From: an uncultured bacterium
Lineage (GTDB): Bacteria > Bacteroidota > Bacteroidia > Bacteroidales > Paludibacteraceae
Reading direction: 5' to 3'
NCBI GenBank assembly: GCA_946183755.1
Contig: CAMHCZ010000123.1
Coordinates: forward strand, 1 to 5,420
DNA length: 5,420 nucleotides
The notes under the pieces are model-generated. The model was given only the letters and a program-made list of their open reading frames with translations, ran no database searches and had not been told where the DNA came from. Position 1 is the stretch's first letter, and each line of letters begins with the position of its first letter. The position numbers were made by a program, and so were the translations under genes. This document shows, piece by piece, positions 5,369 through 5,420 of this stretch.

Positions 5369-5420
5369 ATCTCTAATTCGTTTGTTTCTATTTGCCTTAT
5401 TTCTGCCATGCAGTGGCACT

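Noticed and set aside
5366..5419. GTG start at 5419 extending the DUF3592-like protein by 17 residues
   Set aside because: The extension ends just before a typical Met-Thr-Lys-Lys start with an A/T-rich leader, so the ATG is preferred; the window edge prevents excluding an upstream start.
1..5420. Insertion sequences, CRISPR repeats, tRNA or rRNA genes
   Set aside because: No terminal inverted repeats with transposase, no regularly spaced direct repeats, and no recognisable structural RNA sequence were seen.

Overview
The window looks like a chromosomal segment of a Bacteroidales bacterium (Bacteroides/Prevotella/Muribaculaceae-like; the genus cannot be fixed from the sequence). Four signs point this way: exact TAnnTTTG -7 boxes of the Bacteroidetes primary sigma factor, A-rich leaders without Shine-Dalgarno motifs, a Bacteroidetes-type polysaccharide deacetylase-like protein, and a FISUMP-type secreted protein of a kind common in gut Bacteroidales. 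No mobile element, CRISPR array, rRNA or tRNA is visible.

Layout. Positions 1-40 (minus) hold the first 13 codons of groES, cut by the window edge. Positions 41-220 are a regulatory region: on the strand leading into groES there is a near-consensus sigma-54 (-24/-12) element with exact GG-N10-GC spacing, and upstream of it two TTGTCA-N9/10-TGACAA dyads that could be enhancer sites. No TAnnTTTG box is present in that interval. Positions 221-3882 (minus) form a three-gene surface-polysaccharide cluster, transcribed in the order deacetylase-like protein, GT-B (GT4-like) glycosyltransferase, GT2 (WbbL-like) glycosyltransferase. The last two overlap by ATGA; an 84-bp gap with a possible internal promoter separates the first two. 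Positions 3883-3981 are a compact divergent promoter region. Positions 3982-4779 (plus) encode a secreted or lipid-anchored FISUMP-domain protein. Positions 4772-5368 (minus) encode a two-helix membrane protein resembling DUF3592, whose stop overlaps that of the FISUMP gene by 8 bp.

How they work together. The deacetylase-like protein and two glycosyltransferases probably act in building or trimming one envelope glycan at the cytoplasmic membrane; donor and acceptor sugars cannot be read from sequence. The FISUMP protein and the DUF3592-like protein are envelope proteins with no evident functional tie to the cluster. The chaperonin gene downstream appears to be an unrelated neighbour with its own control. 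The most interesting part of the window is that control region; no wholly new multi-gene system is evident.
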